NCBI GenBank assembly: GCA_902774905.1
Contig: CACYKF010000004.1
Coordinates: forward strand, 119,818 to 183,817
Direction: 5' to 3'
DNA length: 64,000 nt
Source of the DNA: an uncultured bacterium
GTDB taxonomy: Bacteria > Cyanobacteriota > Vampirovibrionia > Gastranaerophilales > Gastranaerophilaceae
Both the position numbers and the translations under genes were made by a program. Below the pieces are notes generated by a model. It saw nothing but the letters and a program-made list of their open reading frames with translations, was not told the DNA's origin and did not search any database. Of this stretch, positions 52,706 through 62,600 are shown one piece after another (the stretch's first letter is position 1; each line of letters begins with the position of its first letter).

Positions 52706-54756
52706 AGTTTATTCCTTTCTTGGTTGCCGGCGATAAACGGGCACGCTGACGCTTCGGCCCTCTGCCGGCAATCCGCAAAATCGGTTTCATATTGCTTATA
52801 CTCCTTTGATTCTTTATACGCTGTAAGCCAAATTCTATCATCATTACAAGTGCAGCCATGTTCCATAAGGTATTCATATCTTTCTCTGCTTGTTTTGAAT
52901 AATGGTTTTACCGCCGGATTATATTTTTGAGACTTTTCTTTTTTAATTTCTATTTTAGGAACAATAGGCGGTGGTAAAGGTGCATCTTCAGTTTTATCCA
53001 TTTCACACTCTAAAATTTCCAACTCTTCAATATTCAAAAACTCTTTACAATCCTTTATTGTCTTATTTTTAAGCTGTTTTTGTTTTTGGATTTTCTGTTT
53101 GTAATCTTCAATATCCTTAACTTCGCCTGTGTAATAAGCAAGCGGATGTGTTAGTGTAATTCTGTCTGCTCTGCATAAAAACTTACCTGATATCGTATAA
53201 ACATTAATGTAAGATAAATCAAACAGGCTGTATTTTATTAGCACTTTCTGCCTCAACCCATAAAGTGCATCGTTATAATAATCAGATTTTAAGAACCTTA
53301 TACCCTGACTTGTAATTGTTTTAATCTCTTGCGCCAGCATTAAATCGTCCAACTCTCTTTGGTTTATTTCTTTCTTTTCAACACTGTCAAGCATTTCTTT
53401 AATACTTTTTGTCTTATCATTAGGGCAGGGTAGAGAATTTTTATACTCAAGCCAACTGTTTATCATCTGAATTGTCTGCTGAATAGTGGGCACAAATTCT
53501 TGGTGTATTTCACTATGGAACTTTTCATTTCTCCTTAACCTTGCCGGTTTATTTTCTATATTTGTTCCGATATAACTCGGCAACAGTTTTTCAAAACTTT
53601 CCTGCATCTCCAGAAAAAATCGTTCAATAACTTTAGCTCTGGCATTATACGGATTTGCAAAAACAGTTGTTATACCGAGTTTTTCATATACACCTTTAAA
53701 TCCGTATTGTTCAAATCCATCCTTATATTTACCCCTAAAATATTTACCCCTGAATGCTCTGCCGTTATCAAGATAAACAAACTTCGGAATTTTACCCAGA
53801 TTTAATATTGCATTTCTTAGAGCTGACGCAATATTTTGCGTATTTTCTTCTATCATTATTTCATACCCGACAAGTACAGTCGATTTCCAATCCAAAAATC
53901 CGATTAATGTTGCACGACAGGGTTTCCCTGTAAACGGATTTATTACCTGAAAGTTTAATCTTTTCCCATCTGCTACCAAAATTTCTCCGACTTCGATTTT
54001 TGAAATATCCCTTTTGATATGCGGAATGACATCTTCTCTCAGGGCTTTTTCGCCGTCACGCAAAAGAGTCCATTTGTCAAAATAATTTGCTTTATACCAA
54101 TTGGCGAATTTTCTGAATGTCGGCGGTGCAGGGATATACTCTGCCCTCTGAGTTTTTAGAACATATTGGGTTAAAGATATTGCTTTTCCGATACTGAATT
54201 TATTCGGGTGCAATAAAAGTTTCAAAAATATTTGTTTTTCGTGTTCTGTAAGACAGGTTCTTGAATAATCTTCGTAATGGTAATTCGGAATTAAAAGTTC
54301 ATAGTTACTACTATTTCCTAAAATCCGTTTCCACCTTTGCAAAGTTCCTATTGAAACATTCCCGAGTTTTGCATAAATATCAGGATACAAAACTTGTGCG
54401 TTATATGCACCTAAAAAATCATTATCAAACTGCGTTTTATTCTGCTGATTTTTGCGTTCGTTTTTCCAAAGATTTAATAAATTCGATCTTGCAAGTGCAA
54501 TAACTTTTGCTTTATCGGGTTTGTGAAAATCAGTTGGTACGGGAAGCTGTTTTTCAGCATAACTCGGAACAATTTTGGAATAATACTTTTCCTGAAGTTC
54601 CGGTTCAATGCTTGATAACAGAATCTCAAAACTTTTTCCGCCTTTGACAGTGATTTCTCTGGTAATGTATTTACCCTTTGACAGCCTGATAGCTCGTGTA
54701 CTTACACCTTTGAGTTCTGCTAATTCTTTGATTGTAATGTATTTTTCATCTGTCAT
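52702..54756 (-). CDS. Mu/TnsB-type DDE transposase
   Basis: The 684-residue protein starts with a MuA-type DNA-binding domain (YITIKELAELKGVSTRAIR), further helix-turn-helix units, then the catalytic core: the first Asp in LVADGKRLNF, the second in YLDNGRAFRGK, and the Glu in ARAKVIERFFLEM. The beta-barrel domain after it (KYSLFDLSYINVYTISGKFL) is also MuA/TnsB-like. All three catalytic residues are present, so it may be active. AGGAG precedes the ATG by eight bases; a 16-codon leader ends on the start codon. It stops with TGA. Confidence 0.9.
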   Translation of the reverse strand: MTDEKYITIKELAELKGVSTRAIRLSKGKYITREITVKGGKSFEILLSSIEPELQEKYYSKIVPSYAEKQLPVPTDFHKPDKAKVIALARSNLLNLWKNERKNQQNKTQFDNDFLGAYNAQVLYPDIYAKLGNVSIGTLQRWKRILGNSSNYELLIPNYHYEDYSRTCLTEHEKQIFLKLLLHPNKFSIGKAISLTQYVLKTQRAEYIPAPPTFRKFANWYKANYFDKWTLLRDGEKALREDVIPHIKRDISKIEVGEILVADGKRLNFQVINPFTGKPCRATLIGFLDWKSTVLVGYEIMIEENTQNIASALRNAILNLGKIPKFVYLDNGRAFRGKYFRGKYKDGFEQYGFKGVYEKLGITTVFANPYNARAKVIERFFLEMQESFEKLLPSYIGTNIENKPARLRRNEKFHSEIHQEFVPTIQQTIQMINSWLEYKNSLPCPNDKTKSIKEMLDSVEKKEINQRELDDLMLAQEIKTITSQGIRFLKSDYYNDALYGLRQKVLIKYSLFDLSYINVYTISGKFLCRADRITLTHPLAYYTGEVKDIEDYKQKIQKQKQLKNKTIKDCKEFLNIEELEILECEMDKTEDAPLPPPIVPKIEIKKEKSQKYNPAVKPLFKTSRERYEYLMEHGCTCNDDRIWLTAYKESKEYKQYETDFADCRQRAEASACPFIAGNQERNKL

Positions 54757-54806
54757 TATCTTGGCTCCTGTGGGTATTTCGGCACCATTCGCCTAAGTCG
54801 GCTCAT
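54756..54806 (-). CDS. Possible 16-codon leader peptide coupled to the transposase
   Basis: ATG at 54806 opens a short frame (MSRLRRMVPKYPQEPR) whose TAA overlaps the transposase ATG as TAATG. Such coupling can set transposase translation. Its own binding site is poor, so this may be chance. Confidence 0.25.
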   Translation of the reverse strand: MSRLRRMVPKYPQEPR

Positions 54807-54877
54807 TGCCTCAATTATCCTACGTCGCTATCGTAGTGCTTACGCACCGGCTACGCATTCCATTAATGACTCTGAAC

Positions 54878-54936
54878 TCGGAAAATTGGAACTGTTTCCG
54901 ACTTAATTTGTATCATTCGGACACATAGTCGGAAAC
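54878..54936. promoter_or_regulatory. Operator cluster between transposase and regulator genes
   Basis: Three related half-sites occur: TCGGAAA at 54878-54884, GTTTCCGACT at 54894-54903 and AGTCGGAAAC at 54927-54936. The last two are perfect inverted copies 23 bp apart; the first two form a TCGGAAA/TTTCCGA pair with a 10-bp spacer. They lie in the divergent region between the transposase operon and the helix-turn-helix gene, a natural operator position; they could also be transposase sites at the element end. Confidence 0.6.
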
Positions 54937-55012
54937 AAATAAGGACTTGATGTTTCTTTAAAACGAGTTAAAATGTGTGTACCCAAATCATCTACCCTAA
55001 AGGAGTTACCCC

Positions 55013-55288
55013 ATGAAAAAAGAATTAAGAAAACAGGTTGAATTACTTGAGCAAAAAATGTCAAAGAGTCCGAATAATAAGAAAAACGGTGGAAGTCATT
55101 TTCTGTACCGCAGGGAAAGAATGATACGTTTTAAAATGTTGCAGAAAAATATACCGCAAAAAATGCTTGCCAAAAGATTAAATCTAACCGAAAGCTACAT
55201 ATCAAAACTCATAACCGGCAAACGCTATAACAAAGATTTTGAAAGTTATATTATACATATTTTAGACATAAATTATTGTTGTATTTGA
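55013..55288 (+). CDS. XRE-type helix-turn-helix regulator, probable element repressor
   Basis: The 91-residue protein has a lysine-rich start and a classical helix-turn-helix (MLQKNIPQKMLAKRLNLTESYISKLITGKRY). It is divergent from the transposase operon with the TCGGAAA cluster between them, the plan of phage Mu-like repressor control. AAAGGAG precedes the ATG by seven bases. It is probably the last gene of the mobile region on this side; an ATTCAATTGTC palindrome lies just beyond. Confidence 0.75.
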   Translation: MKKELRKQVELLEQKMSKSPNNKKNGGSHFLYRRERMIRFKMLQKNIPQKMLAKRLNLTESYISKLITGKRYNKDFESYIIHILDINYCCI

Positions 55289-55322
55289 TTAATGTAAAGA
55301 CATTCAATTGTCATGCCTGCTA

Positions 55323-55649
55323 TTATTTGCATTTAATTTTATATTCACTTCCCCATTTATCCATAGCATCAAGTATGGGTTTTAGACTTCTGCCTGTTTC
55401 GGTTAGAGTATATTCCACTCTTGGCGGAACTTCGGCATAGACTTTTCTTGTAACAAGTCCGTCCTCCTCCATCCCTCTGAGGTTTGTTGTCAAAACCTTT
55501 TGCGACACTTTTCCGATTGATTTTCTAAGTTCTCCGAATCTTTTTGTGCCGGTGATTAAATCCCTAATTATCAAAACTTTCCACCTGTCTGAAATCATGC
55601 TTAACGTAACTTCAACAGGACATGGCGGTAATTCTTTTTTGTTCTTCAT
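55323..55649 (-). CDS. HxlR-family transcriptional regulator
   Basis: The 108-residue winged-helix protein fits HxlR: an N-terminal Cys in PPCPVEVTLSMISDRWKVLIIRDL, the recognition unit RFGELRKSIGKVSQKVLTTNLRGMEEDGLV and wing RVEYTLTETGRSL. In relatives such as YodB and HypR that Cys senses quinones, aldehydes or chlorine stress. It is divergent from an oxidoreductase gene, the typical target, with an inverted repeat between. Confidence 0.88.
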   Translation of the reverse strand: MKNKKELPPCPVEVTLSMISDRWKVLIIRDLITGTKRFGELRKSIGKVSQKVLTTNLRGMEEDGLVTRKVYAEVPPRVEYTLTETGRSLKPILDAMDKWGSEYKIKCK

Positions 55650-55673
55650 AATCTAAAACCTTTCATTTATTAA

Positions 55674-55694
55674 ATAGTTTCTAATAGTTACTAT
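55674..55694. promoter_or_regulatory. Candidate HxlR operator
   Basis: A 21-bp element starts ATAGT and ends ACTAT, with TAGTT and its near copies inside. It lies 25 bp before the HxlR start codon, in the divergent control region. Confidence 0.4.
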
Positions 55695-55777
55695 ATTACT
55701 TTTTTGTGCTTACTTTACAATATATACCGACTAATTTATTATAAAACCATAAAAATGAAAAAGCAAAGGAGAGTTTT

Positions 55778-56410
55778 ATGGTAAAAATCGCTATTGTATG
55801 CGCTAACGGCAGGGCAGGAAAATTAATCACAAACGAAGCTGTTTCAAGAGGTTTGGATGTTACAGCAATTGTAAGAGGCGAAAATCAAACGAATGCTAAA
55901 AATGCTATTTTAAAAGATTTGTTCGACCTGACAAAAGAAGACTTAAAAGATTTTGACGTGATAATTGATGCGTTTGGTGCTTGGAGCGAAGATGCGCTGC
56001 CTTTACACGTAAAAAGCTCACAATATTTGTGTGATTTGTTGGCAAGAACGGATAAAAGATTGTTAATTGTTGGCGGTGCCGGAAGTTTGTATGTTAACCC
56101 CGAACATACAATTCAAGTATATCAAACTCCTGATTTCCCTGAAGTTTATATTCCGCTTGCAAAAGCTCAAAGCAAAGAACTGGAGGAATTAAGAAAAAGA
56201 AATGATGTTAAATGGACATTCTTAAGCCCTGCGGCTGATTTTCAAGCAGATGGAGAGAGAACGGGGAAATATATCCTAAACGGAGAAGAATTAATACCTA
56301 ACAGCAAAGGTGAAAGCATAATTTCTTACGCAGATTATGCCGTTGCAATGGTCGATATTGCCGTTCAAGATAAATATATTCAACAAAGAATATCTGTAGT
56401 AAGAGAATAA
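55778..56410 (+). CDS. NAD(P)H-binding oxidoreductase, YwnB/SDR-like
   Basis: The 210-residue Rossmann protein has a nucleotide motif CANGRAGKLITNEA, VGGAGSLYV in the middle and TFLSPAADFQADGERTGKY near the active region, close to atypical short-chain reductases such as YwnB. AAAGGAGAG precedes the ATG. It probably handles a reactive electrophile under control of the divergent HxlR regulator. Confidence 0.82.
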   Translation: MVKIAIVCANGRAGKLITNEAVSRGLDVTAIVRGENQTNAKNAILKDLFDLTKEDLKDFDVIIDAFGAWSEDALPLHVKSSQYLCDLLARTDKRLLIVGGAGSLYVNPEHTIQVYQTPDFPEVYIPLAKAQSKELEELRKRNDVKWTFLSPAADFQADGERTGKYILNGEELIPNSKGESIISYADYAVAMVDIAVQDKYIQQRISVVRE

Positions 56411-56423
56411 AGAATTTTTATTA

Positions 56424-56459
56424 AAGAGTGCGAAACATAACAGATGTTTTCGCACTCTT
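56424..56459 (+). terminator. Strong hairpin between oxidoreductase and kinase genes
   Basis: AAGAGTGCGAAA and TTTCGCACTCTT pair perfectly over 12 bp around a 12-base loop. The T-run after it is weak (TGTTATATAAT), so it may be a terminator or an RNA-stabilising end. Confidence 0.6.
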
Positions 56460-56487
56460 GTTATATAATAACCTTGAGAGGTTTATT

Positions 56488-57699
56488 ATGCTGAAGTCGG
56501 AAAGTTTTATTAAAATTGCAGGGGTTTGGGTTATTGCCCTGATGTTTATCTGGTCAATTTTGATAATAATTTTAAATCATTCCGACTTAATGATTGTATA
56601 TGGTTTTGGGAACATTTTAAACAGACTTCCTTTTTATTCACCCTCAAAAATATTGAACGTTGTGTTTGTAAGTTTTTTCTTTATTGTGTATTTGATTTCA
56701 TTTTTGAAATTAATGCAAAATAAAATTCACGTAAAATCGTACAAAAACATCTGCTGTCTTTTATTAATGGCAATTTCCGGCAGTATTGTCTGTGTTTCTT
56801 TGAACTACATCGTAAGTCTGCTTGTTGGCTTTGTTTTAAAGAAAAAATATTCCGTAATTTTAGTTTTGTTAAACATTTTATCTTGTTTAACGGTTGATAT
56901 TTTAGTTCCCGACGTTAAAAAACTTGAATTCATTGATATTGTAAAAGGCACTCTGCTTGACCAAATTTTAGCTGATACGGTTTCAACCTGCAGTTTTCAT
57001 ATATTTTTGTTTATTCTTGGGATTGTGTTGGTGCAAGAAATTAAACAGAGGCTTGAACTTGAAATAACGAACGCTAAATTGAAAGTATTTAAAGAAATTG
57101 ATGATATTTCAATAAGAAACTCTGAAAGAATTGATATTGCAAGAGAGCTCCACGACAGCATCGGGCATCATCTCGCTGCAATAAGTACAAATCTTCAGCT
57201 TGCAAATGCTCTATGTAAGGATGAAGCAAAAGAACCGATACAAGATGCTTATGACACATCAAAAGTTTTAATGAATGATATCAGAGGAATAGTTTCTGCC
57301 TTAAAACAAGATAAAAGTTTAGATTTATACGAAGCAATAACGAAGATTATAAAATCAATAAAATCGCCAAAAATCACTTTTGATATGGATAAATCCCTTG
57401 TTATACAAAATCAAAAAATAAAACACGTTTTATTTAGAACTGTTCAGGAAATTATTACAAACGCAATGAAATACTCGGAAGCCGAAAGCCTTTTTATTTC
57501 AATAAAATACGAGAATAATTTTATTATTTTAAACGCTAAAGACGATGGAGTAGGCTGTGAAAATTTAAAACTCTCAAACGGACTAAGCGGTATGACAGAA
57601 AGAATTGAAGAACTTTTTGGATGTGTTGAATTTAGAACCTCAAAAAATAACGGCTTTGTTACAAATATAAAAATCCCTTATGGGGGTAACAATGATTAG
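56488..57699 (+). CDS. Membrane sensor histidine kinase, NarL-system type
   Basis: The 403-residue protein has about six hydrophobic segments in residues 10-190 with little outside the membrane, then a coiled region, the HisKA_3 phospho-His box (DIARELHDSIGHHLAAIST) and an ATPase domain (EIITNAMKYSEA, DDGVGC, GLSGMTERIEEL). It resembles DesK/LiaS-type sensors that read membrane state. GAGAGG precedes the ATG at 56488. It overlaps the response regulator gene by eight bases, so they are a pair controlling the downstream efflux genes by inference. Confidence 0.88.
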   Translation: MLKSESFIKIAGVWVIALMFIWSILIIILNHSDLMIVYGFGNILNRLPFYSPSKILNVVFVSFFFIVYLISFLKLMQNKIHVKSYKNICCLLLMAISGSIVCVSLNYIVSLLVGFVLKKKYSVILVLLNILSCLTVDILVPDVKKLEFIDIVKGTLLDQILADTVSTCSFHIFLFILGIVLVQEIKQRLELEITNAKLKVFKEIDDISIRNSERIDIARELHDSIGHHLAAISTNLQLANALCKDEAKEPIQDAYDTSKVLMNDIRGIVSALKQDKSLDLYEAITKIIKSIKSPKITFDMDKSLVIQNQKIKHVLFRTVQEIITNAMKYSEAESLFISIKYENNFIILNAKDDGVGCENLKLSNGLSGMTERIEELFGCVEFRTSKNNGFVTNIKIPYGGNND

Positions 57700-58333
57700 A
57701 ATTATTGTTGCAGAGGATCAACATTTAGTCAGGAAAGGAATTGTAGGTTTGTTGAAGCTAAACAATGATTTTGAGGTAATTGCAGAAGCATCTGATGGGA
57801 TTGATGCGTATAATAAAATTATTGAACTTAAACCCGATGTTGCGCTTTTGGATATTAAAATGCCGAAAATGAACGGGATAGATGTTTTGGAAAAATTGAA
57901 TAATGCAGGTGTCAAAATAAATTCAATACTTTTAACAACGTTTAACGACGAGGATTTATACAAAAACGCACTTGTTGCGGGTGCAAATGCTTTTCTTTTA
58001 AAGGATGTGTCAATTGAAATTTTATCTGATACTATTTATAAGGCTGCGAAAGGCGAGCATATAATTAACCCTTTGATAACTCCAAAAACAATAGAAAAAA
58101 TTCAAGCGGATACAAGGTTCATTTCAATAGATGATATAACAGAGGAGCTTACAAAAAGAGAAATTGAAGTTTTAAAGCTCATATCAAACGGTTACAGCAA
58201 CAAAGAAATCGGAGAGTTATTGTCAATTTCAACGGGTGTGGTTAAAAATTATACCTCAGCGATTTTTCAAAAATTAAATGTAAGAGATAGAACAAGAGCC
58301 GTTTTAAAAGCGATTGAGATGGGGTTGATATAA
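57692..58333 (+). CDS. NarL/LuxR-family response regulator
   Basis: The 213-residue protein has a receiver domain (IRIIVAEDQ, phospho-Asp in ALLDIKMPKMNG, Thr in LLTTFND, Lys in FLLKDVS) and a C-terminal LuxR helix-turn-helix (LTKREIEVLKLISNGYSNKEIGELLSISTGVVKNYTS). GGGGGT precedes the ATG at 57692. It is translated together with the kinase. The 52-bp gap to the next gene holds a possible TTGTCA/TTTATA promoter, which it may control. Confidence 0.92.
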   Translation: MIRIIVAEDQHLVRKGIVGLLKLNNDFEVIAEASDGIDAYNKIIELKPDVALLDIKMPKMNGIDVLEKLNNAGVKINSILLTTFNDEDLYKNALVAGANAFLLKDVSIEILSDTIYKAAKGEHIINPLITPKTIEKIQADTRFISIDDITEELTKREIEVLKLISNGYSNKEIGELLSISTGVVKNYTSAIFQKLNVRDRTRAVLKAIEMGLI

Positions 58334-58385
58334 TATATGACTTTTGTCACGTCAATATAAAAAACATTTATATTAGCATAAATTT

Positions 58386-59666
58386 ATGAAAAAATTTGTG
58401 CTTTTTTTATTATTAATAATTCAATTAGGTGCAAGTGCAGAAGAAATAAAACCAATTTCTTTAAATGAGGCAATCCAAATAGCTTTAGAAAATAATTTGG
58501 ACTACAAAAGCGGCAAGTTAAACATTGATATTGCAAAAAACAATATAAAATCTGCAAACAGGCTTCAAAATCCGGGGATTTATACTTTTTGGAACTTTGG
58601 TAAATCCGGTCATGGCAACCCTCAGCAAATAGGGATTACACAAACTATAGAAATCGCAAAACGAAGTCCTCGAAAAAAACTTGCGCAGGCAAAGTTGAAA
58701 TTGACTGATAACGATATTTTGTATATGGCGTTTAGACTCAAAACCGATGTAAAAATAGCTTATATTGAAACTCTTGGAGCAAAAACAAAATTTCATACCT
58801 TGAAAGAACAAGAACAACTTTTACAAACCCTTCTTGACATCGCAAAAAAGCGAGTTGAAGCAGGAGCGAGTGCTGAAATTGATGTTTTGCAAGCAAAAAT
58901 CGCCTTAAATCAAATGACAACGACAATTAATAATGCCAAAACCGAGATAGATGTAGCAAATATAAATTTTAATAAAGTACTAAATGTTCCAAACGAACAG
59001 TATGAAATAGAAGGAAATTTTTTAACTGACAGTAATATTACAAGTGATTTCAAAACCCCGCCTTTAAACATAAATTTGCCTGATACTCAAACTGTTGTAA
59101 ATAATTATCTTGAGCGAAGATTTGATATACAAATAGTAAAAAACAATATTGAGGTTGCCGAGAAAAATTTGATTAATGTAGTAAGACAAAGAGTTCCTGA
59201 TATTGAACTTGAAGGCGGTTATGGGTTTCAATCTAAAGGTATGTCAGATGACGGAACATTCCAAAACGGTGGATATATTGGGGCGAATTTAGTAAATATT
59301 CCTGTTTTGTATTCATTTAGTCCTGAAATAAAAAATGCGAAATTGGAATTGGAGCAAGCTCAATTAAATTATGACTCTACAAAAAACAAAGCAGCTAAAG
59401 ATATTCAGGCAAAGTACGAAAAGTTTTTAACATCAAGAAAAAATCTAAATTACTATAATGAAACCTTGTTAAAAGAGTCAGCAGAATTTATAAGGTTATC
59501 AAAAAGAAGCTATGAAGTTGGGAAATCAAACCTCACAACTTTAATTGTTATGGAGCAAAACTATAGGGATATTATTTTAGGGTATTCGGACACGTTGGCT
59601 CAATATTATACAGATTGGCTGGAGTTTTTACTATCAATAAATCAAGAGGAAATGGATGAACTTTAA
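58386..59666 (+). CDS. Outer-membrane efflux channel, TolC/CzcC type
   Basis: The 426-residue protein has a signal peptide (MKKFVLFLLLIIQLGASA) and the two-fold helical pattern of TolC-like channels: SLNEAIQIALENNLDYKSGKLNIDIAKNN at the start of the first repeat, KKRVEAGASAEIDVLQAKIALNQ in the first half, and KRSYEVGKSNLTTLIVMEQNYRD in the second. It would form the outer part of a tripartite pump with the next two genes, and overlaps the pump gene by 11 bases. Confidence 0.9.
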   Translation: MKKFVLFLLLIIQLGASAEEIKPISLNEAIQIALENNLDYKSGKLNIDIAKNNIKSANRLQNPGIYTFWNFGKSGHGNPQQIGITQTIEIAKRSPRKKLAQAKLKLTDNDILYMAFRLKTDVKIAYIETLGAKTKFHTLKEQEQLLQTLLDIAKKRVEAGASAEIDVLQAKIALNQMTTTINNAKTEIDVANINFNKVLNVPNEQYEIEGNFLTDSNITSDFKTPPLNINLPDTQTVVNNYLERRFDIQIVKNNIEVAEKNLINVVRQRVPDIELEGGYGFQSKGMSDDGTFQNGGYIGANLVNIPVLYSFSPEIKNAKLELEQAQLNYDSTKNKAAKDIQAKYEKFLTSRKNLNYYNETLLKESAEFIRLSKRSYEVGKSNLTTLIVMEQNYRDIILGYSDTLAQYYTDWLEFLLSINQEEMDEL

Positions 59667-62600
59667 TAAATTAATAAAATATGTTTTAAAAAACAAAAAA
59701 ATTGTACTAATTTTGTCTGTAATAATGATGCTTACAGGATTGTTTTGCCTAAAAACTCTTGATATTGAAGCCTATCCGGATTTTACTTCCCCAATGGTTC
59801 AAGTCATAACAGAAATGTCCGGAAAAAGTGCCGAAGATGTTGAAAGACTTGCTACAATTCCTCTTGAAAAAGAATTAAACGGGATTCCCCATGAAAAAAT
59901 GCTTTATTCAAATTCATTATTCGGACTTTCGGTTATAAAGGTTGTGTTTGATGACAACATGCCCTCAAACCTAATCAGACAGCAAGTATTAGAGCGGATT
60001 TCACAGGCTGATTTACCGGAGGATATCAAGCCGCAATTAGGGCCTGATGCTTCACCTATCGGTGAGATTTTCAGATATACTCTAGAATCCGATTTTTATA
60101 ACCCTATGACATTGAAAGCTCTTGAAGATTGGGATATGGAGCGAGCTTTTAAACAGGTAAAAGGTGTTATTAATGTAAATAGTTTTGGCGGGCCTGTTAA
60201 AACTTATAAAGTCATTTTAAACCACGAAAAAATAAGGTTTTATAATCTGGATGTAAGAGAGGTTTATGATGCTATAAAGCAATCAAATTCAACAGCCGGC
60301 GGGCATTATATTGATAATAATAATCAGGCTTTTATTGTAAGAGGAATCGGGTTATTTACAGATATTGAAAGTCTTAAGAATACCGTAATATCTTCTCAAA
60401 AAGGAACGCCTATCAGGATAAAAGATGTCGGAGAAGTCGTAATTGAGCCTGCGGTAAGACTCGGACAAGTCGGTAAAAACTTTAATGATGATACGGTTGA
60501 AGGTATTGTTTTAATGAGAAAGAGCGAAAATCCCTCAAAAACAATCAAAAATTTAAAGCGCTCACTCCCTGATATTATTTCTGAACTGCCAAAAGGAGTA
60601 AAACTTGTTCCAATTTATGATAGAAGCACGTTGATTAATAACACGATGAAAACAATTTCGCACAATGTAATTTTAGGTATATTTTTTGTGGTCGTGATTT
60701 TGTACGCTTTTATCAAAAATTTAAGGCTGACGCTTATCACTTCACTGACCATTCCCCTTGCTTTATCTTTTGCGTTTATTTTATTTAAAATATTTTCTAT
60801 CCCTGCAAACCTTTTGAGTATGGGGGCAGTAGATTTTGGGATTTTAGTCGATGCAGCGGTTATTTTAGCTGAAAATATTTATACAAAAATATCCGGTTAT
60901 AAAAATAATCTAACCGAATGCAGAAAAAAAGTTTTAGTATATAAAGCAGTTAAAGAAATGTGGCAGCCGATATTCTTTTCAACATTAATAATTCTTTGCT
61001 GTTTTTTGCCGATTTTTGCATTTAATGGTGTTGCAGGAAAACTCTTTCACCCTTTAGCTTTTACAATGGGTTTTTCTTTAATAGGTGCCGTTATAACCTC
61101 GTTATTTATAATTCCTGTTTTAGTATCAAAATTTTTGCATTCCGTAAAAATAAAAGAACAGCCTGAAATTTTCGGCAAGTTTTATGAGAAACTTCTTGAT
61201 AAAACTTTGAAATCACCTAAAAAATTTTTTATCATACTTGGTGGAATTTTAATTTCTTCATTTATCCTTTTGCCATTTATTGGGTCTGAATTTTTACCGA
61301 ATTTAGATGAAGGTAATATTTGGCTCAGAGTAACGGTAATCCCGAGGAGTACAACAATAAACCATAGCGTTGAAGTAGCAAGACAAATAAGGGAAACATT
61401 ACTAAAATACCCTGAAGTTACAAATGTTATTTCACATATTGGTTCAGCCGATGATGGCGAAGACCCGAATTTATTATCAAATATAGAAAATATGGTGGAT
61501 TTAAAACTTTCTAAAAAGTGGCGGTTTAAATTTCATAAAAATAAACAAAAACTGATTAATGATATGGAAAGAAGTTTAAATGAAATTCCCGGAATTACTA
61601 CATATTTTACCCAATATATTCAGGATAATGTGGAAGAAGCCGTTTCCGGCTCAAAAGGTCAAGTTGTCTTGAAAATTTATGGTCACGATTTATATAATCT
61701 GCAAAAACTTCAAGATGAAGCGGTTGAGTTGTTAGGAAAAGTGCGAGGGATTGTAGATATTTCTTATGACCAAATAATCGGGCAGCCGCAGTATCAAATA
61801 AAAGCGGACAGGACAAAAGCCGCAAGGTATGGTTTAAAAAGCGACGATATCCAAAAAGTTATTGAAATTGCAATCGGCGGTAAAAATGCTACTCAAATAA
61901 TTAAAAACGAAAAACGATTTAATGTGTTTTTACGTCTTGAACAGGAGGACAGAAACAGTTTAGAAAAGCTCGAAAACATCATCGTCAAAACACCTGACGG
62001 AATTTCTGTTCCTTTGTCTAATGTAGCAAATATTACGAACGACAACGGCGCAATGATTATTACAAGGAGTGAAAATCAAAGAGTAGCAATAATTAGATTT
62101 AACATAAGAAATCGAGATTTAGGTTCGACCGTAAATGAAGCGGAAAAGCTATTAAAAAAAGAACTTAAACTGCCTGATAACTACAGAATAAAATGGGCAG
62201 GGCAATCAGAGAGTCAAAAAAGTGCCAATATAAGACTTGGAATAATTTTACCTCTTACAATTCTTTTAATTTCGGCAATTCTTTTTATCCATTACAAGAA
62301 AAAACGCTATGTGGGGATTGCTTTATGCACAATTTTGCCTGTATTATCAGGGGCTATTTTTATTCTGTTTTTAACTAAGACATATTTTTCAATCTCCGCC
62401 GGAGTTGGTCTAATTGCGGCAATAGGAGTATCAATACAAAACAGCGTAATAATTCTATCTTCGCTTATAAAAACAAATACCTTAGGTGATGAGGAATTAA
62501 AAAGTCTTGCGTGTAAAAGATTACGTCCTGTCCTATCAGCTTCACTTGTTGCAATACTCGGGCTAATGCCGGCAGCACTTTCAAACGGTATTGGTGCACA

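Noticed and set aside
49560..55288. CRISPR-associated transposon
   Set aside because: There is no TniQ, no Cas12k or Cascade gene and no CRISPR array; only the transposase and ATPase are similar.
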